DNA of 64,000 nt, taken from assembly GCF_000143765.1 (NCBI RefSeq), contig NZ_GL379770.1:1328903-1392902 (forward strand), written 5' to 3'. This DNA is from Sphingobacterium spiritivorum ATCC 33861 (GTDB lineage Bacteria > Bacteroidota > Bacteroidia > Sphingobacteriales > Sphingobacteriaceae). The notes below the pieces were generated by a model. The model ran no database searches and was not told where the DNA came from. It was given only the letters and a program-made list of their open reading frames with translations. Numbering within the stretch: the first letter of the stretch is position 1; each line of letters opens with the position of its first letter. Positions 9,787-17,529 of this stretch are shown here, piece by piece. Both the position numbers and the translations under genes were made by a program.

Positions 9787-11070
9787 ATGAAAAAACGGAA
9801 TCTAATAGGATGTATTGCATTGGGAGTTCTGAGTCTGTGGGCAACGGCCTGCAGTAAAAATGACAATCCGACACCGCCGGTAGAAGAAGCCTCTTCCAGG
9901 TATGTACTGATCACATTGGCCGATCGCGTCAGCGGCAATAAAGGCGGGTTTATAAGTTCTTTTGCGACCTATCCCACAGGAGTTATCTCCAATGCCACTG
10001 CCAATTCACTGGAAGGGCAGGGTATGGGCGGATGGCGTGTACATAATAATATGATTTTCAAAATGTTCAGTACAGCAGGCTATATAAGTGGCATAGAAAA
10101 AATTGAGGTCAGCAAAGACGGAAAAGTCACAGCAGGCAAGTTTATCTCTTCCAAGATACCGACAGAGGCTGCAAAATACTTTGGAACGGGCAATCTTGTT
10201 ATTCAGAACGATAATGCAGGATATTACTGGGATGCTGCAGAGCCTCTGAAAGTACAGAAATTCAATCCTGCAACTATGGTCAATACAGGTTCTATAGACC
10301 TGTCAGCAGCAGTGAATGCAAGAGGGAAGGACGAAGCGCTGATTAAATTCAGAGCTGCCGGACAAAAATTCTTAGCCATAAAAGCTGGTAAATTATACGT
10401 CAATCTTACTTATGCTAAAAATGATGCAAGTCAGGTTGGATTTTTTGATGATTTCTATACAGATGTGTATCTGGCTGTAGTCGATATAGCTACTGGTACA
10501 TATGAAAAAACCATTACCATAAAGGAAACAGGAAGTATCGCATATATCAATGAGAACCATATGTATGACTTTGATACCAATGGCGATTTGTATATCGTTA
10601 CTCAAGGCCGTACAGCTGTAGGAGGTAAATCCAAGATTGTACGTATCAAAGCTGCTGAAACAGATATTGATAGTTCATGGGAACTTAAATTCAGTGATTT
10701 CAGAGCTGCAGATGATGGTAAATTTACCAATGTATTTGCGAAAGACGGACGTCTTATCTTCACACTCAATACAGAGAAGCTAACCGGTGGAGCTACCGGT
10801 AATATTAACAGTGAAGATATCTGGAAATTCTATTCCCTGAATGTAAGCGACCGTAAATTCAATGCCATAGCAGGAGTGCCAACCGGAACAAATCCCGGAG
10901 CTGCTATGGTTGCAGTAGAAGTAGATGGAAAAATTCTGCTTCGCGGTGCTACAAAAGCAGGTGAAAACGGATACTATGAATATAATGCAGCTAATAATAC
11001 GGCTACCAGTTCCTTCTCTGTAAATGTAGGTGGGGCAGTATCCGGATTTGTCAAAGTACAGACCAAGTAA
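9787..11070 (+). CDS. DUF4374 family lipoprotein, probable surface siderophore-binding partner
   Basis: A 427-residue lipoprotein (signal ending ATAC, then SKNDNPTPP) with the DUF4374 look: an opening YVLITLADRVSGNKGGFISSFATYPTG segment, LEGQGMGGWRVHNNMIFKM, and repeated beta-blade-like stretches. Family members are predicted beta-propellers encoded beside TonB receptors; XusB of Bacteroides, which binds foreign siderophores, is to my knowledge of this family. The tight linkage to the upstream receptor (18 bp) and the terminator after it define a two-gene operon. Siderophore capture at the cell surface is inferred from context. Confidence 0.82.
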   Translation: MKKRNLIGCIALGVLSLWATACSKNDNPTPPVEEASSRYVLITLADRVSGNKGGFISSFATYPTGVISNATANSLEGQGMGGWRVHNNMIFKMFSTAGYISGIEKIEVSKDGKVTAGKFISSKIPTEAAKYFGTGNLVIQNDNAGYYWDAAEPLKVQKFNPATMVNTGSIDLSAAVNARGKDEALIKFRAAGQKFLAIKAGKLYVNLTYAKNDASQVGFFDDFYTDVYLAVVDIATGTYEKTITIKETGSIAYINENHMYDFDTNGDLYIVTQGRTAVGGKSKIVRIKAAETDIDSSWELKFSDFRAADDGKFTNVFAKDGRLIFTLNTEKLTGGATGNINSEDIWKFYSLNVSDRKFNAIAGVPTGTNPGAAMVAVEVDGKILLRGATKAGENGYYEYNAANNTATSSFSVNVGGAVSGFVKVQTK

Positions 11071-11091
11071 CATATTAGTACCTATGAAACA

Positions 11092-11121
11092 GGGCGTACC
11101 GGATTCGGTACGCCTTTTTTT
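11092..11121 (+). terminator. Rho-independent terminator after the DUF4374 gene
   Basis: An 8-bp stem GGCGTACC / GGTACGCC with a 6-nt loop is followed by seven T residues. It separates the receptor operon from the YncE-like gene, which therefore needs its own promoter. Confidence 0.85.
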
Positions 11122-11159
11122 GTATCCTGACCTTCGGTAAACGCTTACTTACGCTACTT

Positions 11160-11178
11160 ATTTATATTGAGTCTAATT
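11160..11178. promoter_or_regulatory. Weak Fur-box-like inverted repeat before the first YncE-like gene
   Basis: ATTTATATT-G-AGTCTAATT has 9-1-9 geometry with 6 of 9 symmetric positions, 9 bp before the chosen ATG. It is weaker than the boxes at 7319, 19860 and 20614. The upstream terminator makes a local regulatory site plausible. Confidence 0.35.
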
Positions 11179-11187
11179 ATTAATAAA

Positions 11188-12225
11188 ATGAAGAAGATAT
11201 TTGTTGTATGTGGCCTTTTGTTTGCCACAGTGGCCGTTCAGGCCCAGGAGAAAACTCCGCTTTTCCGTATCGATAAAAAACAAAAAATTGACAGTGAAGT
11301 CTATCAGCTGGTCTATAATCCGAGTCTGGATCAGGTTTACGTAGCCGGTCCGAAATCAGGCTTCAATAAAGAAGTGGATAATTACATCTATGTACTTAAC
11401 GGTAAAGATCTCGTTGTAGTAGATTCCATCAATGTAGGCAAAAACCTGCCTTTCGGAATTGCGCTGAACAATAAGACACAGACTTTGTATGTCGGTCATT
11501 CGCTCCAGAGTGTGGTAAGTGCTGTAGATCTTAAAACAAAACAGGTAAAGCTGATCAAGAATGAACGCAGCAAGTCTAAGATCAGAGAGTTGACGGTAGA
11601 TGAATCCCGCAATAAAGTGTATGTATCTGATCACGGTAATCCGTCTATATGGGTGATCAACGGGGATTCCAAAAGCATACAGTCCTTTATGGAATATCCG
11701 GGTGGCTCTTTGTTAGGATTGGCTACTGATGCAGAAAAAGGTAAAGTATATGCTACGGATTCGGAGACCATGGAAGGAAATATCCTGGTCTATAATGCGG
11801 ATAACGGAGTCCTTGAATCTAAATTTCAGACCTGGTCATACTGCCCGTTGAATATTACTCTGGATAAGAGCGGCAACCGCATTTTTGTGAGTCAGTCAAA
11901 TGATAATAATATTACCGTCGTAGACAGCGGCACAGGCAAAATCATTAATAAAGTTTATCTGGGATATGATGCTTCTCCTATTGGTATAGCATATGATGCG
12001 GATAAAGATGTGCTGTATGCAGCCAACCGTAATAAAAAGGAGGTAGTTGCTGTGGATATGAAAACGTATAAAATCCTGGAACGTATTGAAACACAGGGTT
12101 TGCCTAATACCATCAGCATTAATGCCGGTAACGGAACTGTGTATGTAACAAATAAACAAGTCGGCCGTAAAGGCGAGCCTGTTGAAAACGGAAATACAGT
12201 TATGAAAATCGTAAGAAGTTTATAA
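11188..12225 (+). CDS. Secreted YncE-like beta-propeller protein (copy 1)
   Basis: A periplasmic or surface seven-bladed propeller of the YncE/YVTN type. The start at 11188 (MKKIFVVCGLLFATVAVQAQ) gives a clear signal peptide; a TTG seven codons upstream is also in frame. Repeats such as VYVAGP, LYVGHSLQSVVSAVDLKTKQV, VYVSDHGNPSIWVI and VLYAANRNKKEVVAVD mark the blades. E. coli YncE is an iron-regulated periplasmic protein of unresolved function. The protein is clearly paralogous to the one at 17530-18585 (shared KTQTLY, VSAVD.KT, PS.IWVI blocks), and the two copies flank the siderophore transporter. The role in iron use is inferred only from context. Confidence 0.83.
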   Translation: MKKIFVVCGLLFATVAVQAQEKTPLFRIDKKQKIDSEVYQLVYNPSLDQVYVAGPKSGFNKEVDNYIYVLNGKDLVVVDSINVGKNLPFGIALNNKTQTLYVGHSLQSVVSAVDLKTKQVKLIKNERSKSKIRELTVDESRNKVYVSDHGNPSIWVINGDSKSIQSFMEYPGGSLLGLATDAEKGKVYATDSETMEGNILVYNADNGVLESKFQTWSYCPLNITLDKSGNRIFVSQSNDNNITVVDSGTGKIINKVYLGYDASPIGIAYDADKDVLYAANRNKKEVVAVDMKTYKILERIETQGLPNTISINAGNGTVYVTNKQVGRKGEPVENGNTVMKIVRSL

Positions 12226-12250
12226 CACTGCAAGTGTGTTGGTTGAGTAA

Positions 12251-12278
12251 AGGTCATCTCTTTGGAGATGACTTTTTT
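12251..12278 (+). terminator. Rho-independent terminator after YncE-like copy 1
   Basis: Stem GTCATCTC / GAGATGAC, extendable with A-T pairs, with a 4-nt loop and a T6 tract. Confidence 0.85.
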
Positions 12279-12349
12279 CTTCGGACAGTATATAGAAATC
12301 AAAGGTTTAGAGATCGCAGATCTCAACGTAAAGTGACAGCATTTAAATT

Positions 12350-12640
12350 ATGGAATTATTGGCCAAAAGAAACTACTATGTAACGTTTAAAAGAATACTG
12401 GAAACGGTTCATGCAGCGGGACATAAGTTGACCAGACAGCGTGAGATAATTATACAGACGATCTGTAAGCTCAAAATCGTGGATGATGTAGAACAGATAT
12501 GGCTCAGGTTAAAAGATGAATTTGATATTGCATTAGCTACCATATACAGTACGATAAAGCTTTTATGTTCGCTGGGATTGATGGGCATCAGGTATCAGAC
12601 TGATACCCGCAAACGTATATATGAATTAGCTAATCGATAA
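12350..12640 (+). CDS. Short Fur-like winged-helix protein lacking the metal/dimerisation domain
   Basis: A 96-residue protein that aligns by eye with the DNA-binding half of Fur-family repressors: AAGHKLTRQREIIIQTICKL (helix H2 region), a helix with EQIWLRLKDEFDIALATIYSTIKLLCSLGLMG (recognition helix; Fur proteins have LATVYRTL here), then a beta-wing IRYQTDTRKRIYELA. It stops where Fur begins its C-terminal metal-binding and dimerisation domain, so the His/Cys-rich part is absent. The stop is clean and no C-terminal half is evident after it. A perfect 6-3-6 palindrome, GAGATC-GCA-GATCTC (12310-12324), sits 25 bp before the ATG and may be its own operator. It could modulate the neighbouring iron genes or compete with a full-length Fur; both are inference. 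Confidence 0.7.
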   Translation: MELLAKRNYYVTFKRILETVHAAGHKLTRQREIIIQTICKLKIVDDVEQIWLRLKDEFDIALATIYSTIKLLCSLGLMGIRYQTDTRKRIYELANR

Positions 12641-12803
12641 TTCCCTCTCATTTCTAAGGAGAGGGTTAGGGAGAGGTTTTGAAGTTATATAATTAATCTC
12701 TCTGCCCTTCGGGCATCTCTCCTTGTGAAGGAGAGAAGAGTTATCACAACGGTTCTGAAAGTTAATTCCCTCTCATTTCTAAGGAGAGGGTTAGGGAGAG
12801 GTT
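12639..12803. repeat. Pair of identical 40-bp direct repeats flanking a hairpin-rich spacer
   Basis: The 40-bp unit (AATTCCCTCTCATTTCTAAG... ending GAGAGGTT) occurs at 12639-12678 and 12764-12803. The unit is itself partly palindromic (CCCTCTC / GAGAGGG). The 85-bp spacer carries further CTCTCC / GGAGAG and GCCC-TTC-GGGC inverted repeats. A related CTCTCC..GGAGAG element lies at 49286-49321. It looks like a dispersed extragenic element of the kind scattered through Bacteroidota genomes. It occupies most of the 354-bp gap between the Fur-like gene and the SIP gene; no gene was seen there. Confidence 0.7.
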
Positions 12804-12908
12804 CTAATGTTTACAATATAATAGTCCCAGCTAGGAAACTCGAATCAACTTAAAATATTCAAGCTGATAATAAGCGTCCCCGCCAAATGTTAAGATCGAA
12901 ATTAATAC

Positions 12909-12928
12909 TGCCGGTGCGGACACCGGCA
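12909..12928. repeat. Extragenic palindrome
   Basis: A perfect 8-bp inverted repeat TGCCGGTG-CGGA-CACCGGCA in the gap downstream of the SIP gene. Similar GC-rich hairpins occur at 49401-49418 and 55478-55497. It lacks a T tract on either strand, so it is not a classical terminator. Confidence 0.55.
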
Positions 12929-12994
12929 GACGCATGCAAGTGCATTTATCCCGCTGAAGCTATTCTCTTCTAGATTTAAGGAGAACGTGTTTAT

Positions 12995-13807
12995 TTACTT
13001 TTCTTTTTCCTGTCTGCGGTCCTGAGCAGACTGATCTTCCGCTACACCGGCCTTCCAGTAAGAAAATGCGTAAAGTTCCTGATTGCTCCACTGTAATTTT
13101 TCACGGAAATAGCTGCGTAAAGTCCTGACGGAACTATATTCACAGGCTATATATGCAAAGTGTGTACCTTCGTTTGGTATGGATACTTTCAGTACTTCTT
13201 CAGCCAGACTACTTCCTGATTCGGGATGTCCATTGAAGATCCATTGGATCGTAAATCCGGCATGTCCGAGTTGAGGTTGTATATCTGTAGGAGAGGAAAC
13301 TTCCAGAATACAATGCCCTTTTGCTTCCGGTGGCAGGCTTTCCAGTATACTGGCCAGCACGGGGATAGCTGTGGCATCTCCGATCAAAAAATACCAGTCT
13401 GCAGCAGGATACAATGGATTTTTACGAAGTTTCATAGCCACGCCCAAAGCATCTCCTTCCTTAGCATGAAGAGCCCAGGATGAAGCAGGACCATTGTCCC
13501 CGTGGTTGACAAAATCAATCAGGATCTCTTTATTCGCTACATCTATACCACGATGTGTATAGGTTCTGACAATAGGCTTTTCATTGTCTGCCGGATTTAC
13601 CCAGGCTCCCTTTTCAGCATCGAATACAGGGAAAGCAACTTCCTTGCTCCCCGCCGGAGGTATAAAAATCTTATTATTAGCCCCTATAGTGCATGCTGCA
13701 AAGTCTCTCGCACCGTCTCCCTGAAGAGTTACCCGTATATAATGAGGAGTTATAAATTCTTTTTTACTGACATGGAATACATGTCTTGCTATTGCTGTCT
13801 GTTCCAT
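12995..13807 (-). CDS. Siderophore-interacting protein (SIP), FAD-dependent ferric-siderophore reductase
   Basis: A 270-residue cytoplasmic flavoprotein that releases iron from imported ferric siderophores by reduction. The N-terminal FAD-binding barrel shows the SIP signatures IVRTYTHR (about residues 79-86) and FVNHGDNGPASSWA (about 98-112). The C-terminal NAD(P)H-binding part has FLIGDATAIPVLASILESLP and the AYIACEYSSVRTLRSYFRE segment; the latter is where SIPs carry [GE]E-type cofactor-binding residues. The last residues are charged (QDRRQEKEK). The gene starts 7 bp after the binding-protein gene and ends the minus-strand siderophore operon, so transport and iron release are encoded together. 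Confidence 0.9.
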   Translation of the reverse strand: MEQTAIARHVFHVSKKEFITPHYIRVTLQGDGARDFAACTIGANNKIFIPPAGSKEVAFPVFDAEKGAWVNPADNEKPIVRTYTHRGIDVANKEILIDFVNHGDNGPASSWALHAKEGDALGVAMKLRKNPLYPAADWYFLIGDATAIPVLASILESLPPEAKGHCILEVSSPTDIQPQLGHAGFTIQWIFNGHPESGSSLAEEVLKVSIPNEGTHFAYIACEYSSVRTLRSYFREKLQWSNQELYAFSYWKAGVAEDQSAQDRRQEKEK

Positions 13808-13814
13808 ATGGCTA

Positions 13815-14747
13815 TTATTTTAATGCTTTTATGATTTCGTCTATCATCATATCCGTAGAGGTAATACCTCCTCCTGAAAGATACCAGATCTGCGGATTGA
13901 GATAGATCAGTTTACCGTTTTTATAGGCGTTTGTTTGTTGGATCAGTTTATTTTCAATTTCACTTTTATTACCGGCTTTACCGGCAACGACTGCATTACG
14001 ATCTATGATAAAGAGATAATCAGGATTGGTCTCTGCTATAAATTCATTGGAAATCTTTTGACCATGTATAGCCACTTCCAGCTGTTCCTGCGCCGGTTTT
14101 ACACCCAATACATCGTGAATAAAACCAAAGCGGGAACCTTTGCCATAAGCACTGAAACGACCGTTGTTGTGCAGGATAATCAGCGCTTTGTGATTATCAC
14201 CTTTTAGCTGACCCTGAGCAGTCTTTAGTTTTTCATCAATAGCATCCAGTTTTGATTTGGCTTCTGCTTCTTTTCCGACCAGCTGTCCGATCAGAAGGGT
14301 GTTTTTCCGAAATGATGACATATAGTCTTTATCATCTACACCGACAAATACAGTAGGAGCAATCTTATTCAATTCATCATAAAACTTTTCCTGACGGCTG
14401 GAGATCAGGATTAGGTCAGGATTCAGTGCATTAATCTTTTCGTAGTTGGGTTCTTTTACGGAGCCGACATTGGCAACAGCTTCATCATTTTTGTACTTGA
14501 TAAGATGATCCGGTATATTATCTTTCGGTACACCGGCTACAGGAATACCCAGCTGATCCAGAGTTTCCAATGCCCCGATATCAAATACGACAATATGTGA
14601 GGGCGATGCTACGACCTGAGCTTTACCGAGTTTATGTTCTACAGTGATGGAGTCTGTAGCGGTCCCGTCATTTTTCTTACTGCTGTTACAGCTGGCTGCT
14701 ACAGCCAGAAGTATAATACAACTTATGTTTTTGATCAATTTGTTCAT
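13815..14747 (-). CDS. Siderophore ABC transporter substrate-binding lipoprotein, CeuE/YclQ type
   Basis: A 310-residue class III binding protein with a lipoprotein signal (AASC, Cys20). It presents the ferric siderophore to the FecCD permeases encoded upstream. It resembles Campylobacter CeuE and Bacillus YclQ. The iron ligands of CeuE (His227 and Tyr288) have equivalents here in AIHGQKISNEFI (His228) and NPQIWYLSGGG (Tyr289), and the arginines that bind the anionic catecholate also have candidates (Arg118, Arg206, Arg250). This set favours tetradentate catecholates such as linear enterobactin fragments, which fits the secreted esterase in the same operon. The motif match is by eye; ligand choice is inference. 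Confidence 0.88.
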   Translation of the reverse strand: MNKLIKNISCIILLAVAASCNSSKKNDGTATDSITVEHKLGKAQVVASPSHIVVFDIGALETLDQLGIPVAGVPKDNIPDHLIKYKNDEAVANVGSVKEPNYEKINALNPDLILISSRQEKFYDELNKIAPTVFVGVDDKDYMSSFRKNTLLIGQLVGKEAEAKSKLDAIDEKLKTAQGQLKGDNHKALIILHNNGRFSAYGKGSRFGFIHDVLGVKPAQEQLEVAIHGQKISNEFIAETNPDYLFIIDRNAVVAGKAGNKSEIENKLIQQTNAYKNGKLIYLNPQIWYLSGGGITSTDMMIDEIIKALK

Positions 14748-14795
14748 ATTTAGTTGAATGTTGAGGGTTTAAAAAATGAATTTTAATTTTAGATA

Positions 14796-15557
14796 TCAGA
14801 TATTGAAGTAATTACAGATTTTGGAGGAGCCATTGTCGATAATATCGAATTCAATGTCAAAAATTTCCTTTAATCTTTTTGCGTCGATGACTTTTTCAGT
14901 CTCTTCGTGGTAGAATATAGCCCCGTCTTTCATAGCAATGATCTGATCGGAGTACTGTGCTGCAAAATTAATCTCATGAATGACCATGACCACTGTTTTA
15001 CCCAGTTCATCCACCAGTCTGCGCAAGGTTTTCATCACCTGTACAGCATGTTTCATATCGAGGTTATTAAGTGGCTCATCCAATAGAATAAACTCTGTAT
15101 TCTGTGCGATAATCATAGACAGGAAAGCGCGCTGACGCTGTCCGCCACTCAACTCATCTATGTATGCATCCTGCAGTTGCTCCAGTTCCGAAAAAGCAAG
15201 TGCCTGATCGATATACTGTTTATCTTCGGCATTGAGCCTTCCCTGTGAATATGGAAAGCGTCCGAAGGATACGAGATCGCGTACCGTCAGCTTAAGATCC
15301 AGACGATTCGATTGGCGCAGAATCGAAAGATGCCTGGCAAAGTCATTGCTTTTGTACTGCGTGACGTCCTTGTCCAGCAAACTCACCATACCCTTATCTT
15401 GCTTCAGTAAACGGCATATGATCGATAATAAGGTGCTTTTACCCGCACCGTTAGGACCAATAAGAGAGGTAATCCTGCCACGGGATATAGTAGAAGAAAT
15501 GTTTTTCAATACTTCCTTATCTCCATACTGTTTAGATATATCCTGAAATTTGATCAT
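14796..15557 (-). CDS. Siderophore ABC transporter ATP-binding protein, CeuD/YclP type
   Basis: A 253-residue ATPase that energises siderophore import at the inner membrane. Walker A GPNGAGKST (34-42), a Q-loop after the first third, the signature LSGGQ (137-141) and Walker B FILLDEP (157-163) with a following D-loop are all intact, and the switch His sits in VMVIHEINFAAQYSDQI. It overlaps the upstream permease by 4 bp (ATGA), implying translational coupling, and is followed after 48 bp by the binding-protein gene. Confidence 0.93.
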   Translation of the reverse strand: MIKFQDISKQYGDKEVLKNISSTISRGRITSLIGPNGAGKSTLLSIICRLLKQDKGMVSLLDKDVTQYKSNDFARHLSILRQSNRLDLKLTVRDLVSFGRFPYSQGRLNAEDKQYIDQALAFSELEQLQDAYIDELSGGQRQRAFLSMIIAQNTEFILLDEPLNNLDMKHAVQVMKTLRRLVDELGKTVVMVIHEINFAAQYSDQIIAMKDGAIFYHEETEKVIDAKRLKEIFDIEFDIIDNGSSKICNYFNI

Positions 15558-16504
15558 AAGCGTTTTCTTGATTTTAAGATTAAGTACATGAAATAGACTC
15601 CACCTGAGAAGTTGATGACAATACTTACTGTCGTTGAGAAATTAAAGACATGTTCAACCATAAATTGTCCTGCAATCAACGCAATACAGGCTATCAGCCC
15701 ACATATCCAGATCATCACCTTGTGCCTGGAAGACGGAATCAGTTCGTAGGTAAGGTTGGTAACCAGAATGCCCAGAAAGGTTACCGGTCCGACAAGTGCT
15801 GTGGAAACGGATACGAGAAGTGAGATAATCAGCATGTAGCGTTTGATCAGTCTATTGTAATCCAGTCCCAGATTAACAGCATGTTCTCTTCCCAGTGCGA
15901 TGACATCCAGATATTTAACATAGCGTTGTGCCCACAGCAGTGTAGCAAGCAGGACTACTGAAGCAATGAGCAGCAGGCTGCTGTTCATCTTGTTAAACGA
16001 AACAAACATGTATCCTTCTATCACTGAGAATTCATTGGGATCTATGACGATCTGCATAAACTGGCTGAGGGTCTGAAACAGAGTACCCAGTATCAGCCCG
16101 ATCAGCAGCAGATGATATATGTTGCGTTTACCTTTTCCGAAGATCAGCATATACATCACCCACGAAAAGAATAACATCAGCAGGATTGCATAAAAGAAAT
16201 TATCCGTTTGGGAGATCACCTGAAAAGTCTTGTCTCCATATACAAACACAATGATGGTCTGAAAGAGGATAAAGATCGATTCATAACCCATAATAGAGGG
16301 CGTGAGTATCTTATTGTTGGTAATCGTCTGAAAGATCATGGATGAATAAGCCACGCTGATCCCGACTACAATGATGGTAGCCAGACGGATAGCACGCCTG
16401 GGCAGTACATAATCTATATTGCGGCCCATATCGTAGAAAAGAAATAAGACGATGAGTGTGGCGAACAGGGCCAGCATGATCCATATACGAGACTGTTGTT
16501 TCAT
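15554..16504 (-). CDS. FecCD-family siderophore ABC permease (second subunit)
   Basis: A 316-residue inner-membrane permease with about nine to ten hydrophobic segments, starting MKQQSRIWIMLALFATLIVLFLFYDMG. It has the FecCD features: a TNNKILTPSIMGYESIF loop, an ALGREHAVNLGLDYNRL coupling helix, and GPVTFLGILVTNL. It forms a heterodimer with the permease encoded immediately upstream (4-bp overlap). The pair resembles CeuC/YclO with CeuB/YclN. Confidence 0.9.
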   Translation of the reverse strand: MKQQSRIWIMLALFATLIVLFLFYDMGRNIDYVLPRRAIRLATIIVVGISVAYSSMIFQTITNNKILTPSIMGYESIFILFQTIIVFVYGDKTFQVISQTDNFFYAILLMLFFSWVMYMLIFGKGKRNIYHLLLIGLILGTLFQTLSQFMQIVIDPNEFSVIEGYMFVSFNKMNSSLLLIASVVLLATLLWAQRYVKYLDVIALGREHAVNLGLDYNRLIKRYMLIISLLVSVSTALVGPVTFLGILVTNLTYELIPSSRHKVMIWICGLIACIALIAGQFMVEHVFNFSTTVSIVINFSGGVYFMYLILKSRKRL

Positions 16505-17442
16505 CTGTTGCGTTTTAGGATCAGTAAAAAGAAGATAATGCCCCCTGTAATTCCGACCATCAGTCCGATAGGGATTTCGTAGGGATAAATAAGTATCCTG
16601 CCCAGTATATCGCAGACCAACAGAAATATGGCCCCTATCAATGCTGTGTAAGGCAGGTTTTTGCGGAGATTGTCCCCATAGATCATACTGACAATATTGG
16701 GAATGATGAGCCCTAAAAAGGGTATAGCGCCTACAGTGACAATGGTTACACTGACGGTAACAGAAACTATGAACAGGCCCAGATTGACAACTGTCAGATA
16801 GGAGAGTCCGAGGTTTTTGGAAAAACTCTCACCCATTCCTGCTATGGTGAAACGGTCTGCATAGACATAACTGATGAGTACTGCCGGCAAAATAATATAG
16901 ATGGTTTCATATTGTCCCTGAAGAACTGCTGAAAAATCACCCATTGACCATCCCTGTACATTCTGAACAATATTGTGCTTGTAAGCGAAAAATGTAGATA
17001 TTGCACCCAGAATATTACCGAACAAAATACCGATCAGCGGAATAAAAACAGTACTCCGGAAGCGGATACGCCTTACCATAGCCATGAAAAGCATACTGGC
17101 TGCAAAGGTAAAGCAGAGTGCAAAGAGCATTTTATAGACCAGCGATTCCTGCGGGATAAGCAGTAAACTAAAGAGAATACCCATTTTGGCTGCTTCTAAT
17201 GAACCTGCTGTAGTTGGGGACACAAATTTGTTTTGTGTAATCTGCTGCATAATAAATCCGACAATACTGAGTCCTCCACCTGCCAGTATCAGTGCTGCTG
17301 TGCGTGGGATTCTGCTGATCGTAAAGACCAGCAGCTGATCTTCCGACAAATGGAAAATCTCAGAAAGGGAAATCTCTTTGACTCCTGTAAAAAGAGAAGC
17401 AATGGCCAGGAGTATAAGTACTATAAGAAATAGAATGCGCAT
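16501..17442 (-). CDS. FecCD-family siderophore ABC permease (first subunit)
   Basis: A 313-residue inner-membrane permease. Typical FecCD motifs include RIPRTAALILAGGGLSIVGFIMQQITQNKFVSPTTAGSLEAAKMG near the N-terminus, MGESFSKNLGLSYLTV (coupling helix) and VGAIPFLGLIIPNIV. It opens the transporter gene set and overlaps the next permease by 4 bp. An 87-bp gap with a strong hairpin separates it from the upstream propeller gene. Confidence 0.9.
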   Translation of the reverse strand: MRILFLIVLILLAIASLFTGVKEISLSEIFHLSEDQLLVFTISRIPRTAALILAGGGLSIVGFIMQQITQNKFVSPTTAGSLEAAKMGILFSLLLIPQESLVYKMLFALCFTFAASMLFMAMVRRIRFRSTVFIPLIGILFGNILGAISTFFAYKHNIVQNVQGWSMGDFSAVLQGQYETIYIILPAVLISYVYADRFTIAGMGESFSKNLGLSYLTVVNLGLFIVSVTVSVTIVTVGAIPFLGLIIPNIVSMIYGDNLRKNLPYTALIGAIFLLVCDILGRILIYPYEIPIGLMVGITGGIIFFLLILKRNR

Positions 17443-17478
17443 TAATATCTGTTGCGGTATGCTTTTACTATAAATAAA

Positions 17479-17516
17479 TAGGTTTTGATAAAGATGAAAG
17501 TCTTTATCAAAACCTA
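17479..17516 (-). terminator. Intercistronic hairpin, possible attenuating terminator
   Basis: A perfect 16-bp inverted repeat (TAGGTTTTGATAAAGA / TCTTTATCAAAACCTA) with a 6-nt loop lies between the YncE-like gene and the first permease. On the minus strand it is followed by the U-rich tract TTTATTTATAG. It may terminate part of the transcripts or stabilise the upstream message, setting the ratio of esterase/propeller to transporter. Confidence 0.55.
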
Positions 17517-17529
17517 AGAATGTGTTTGT

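Noticed and set aside
12639..12803. CRISPR array
   Set aside because: Only two repeat copies of 40 bp, with a single 85-bp spacer that itself carries palindromes, and no cas genes nearby.
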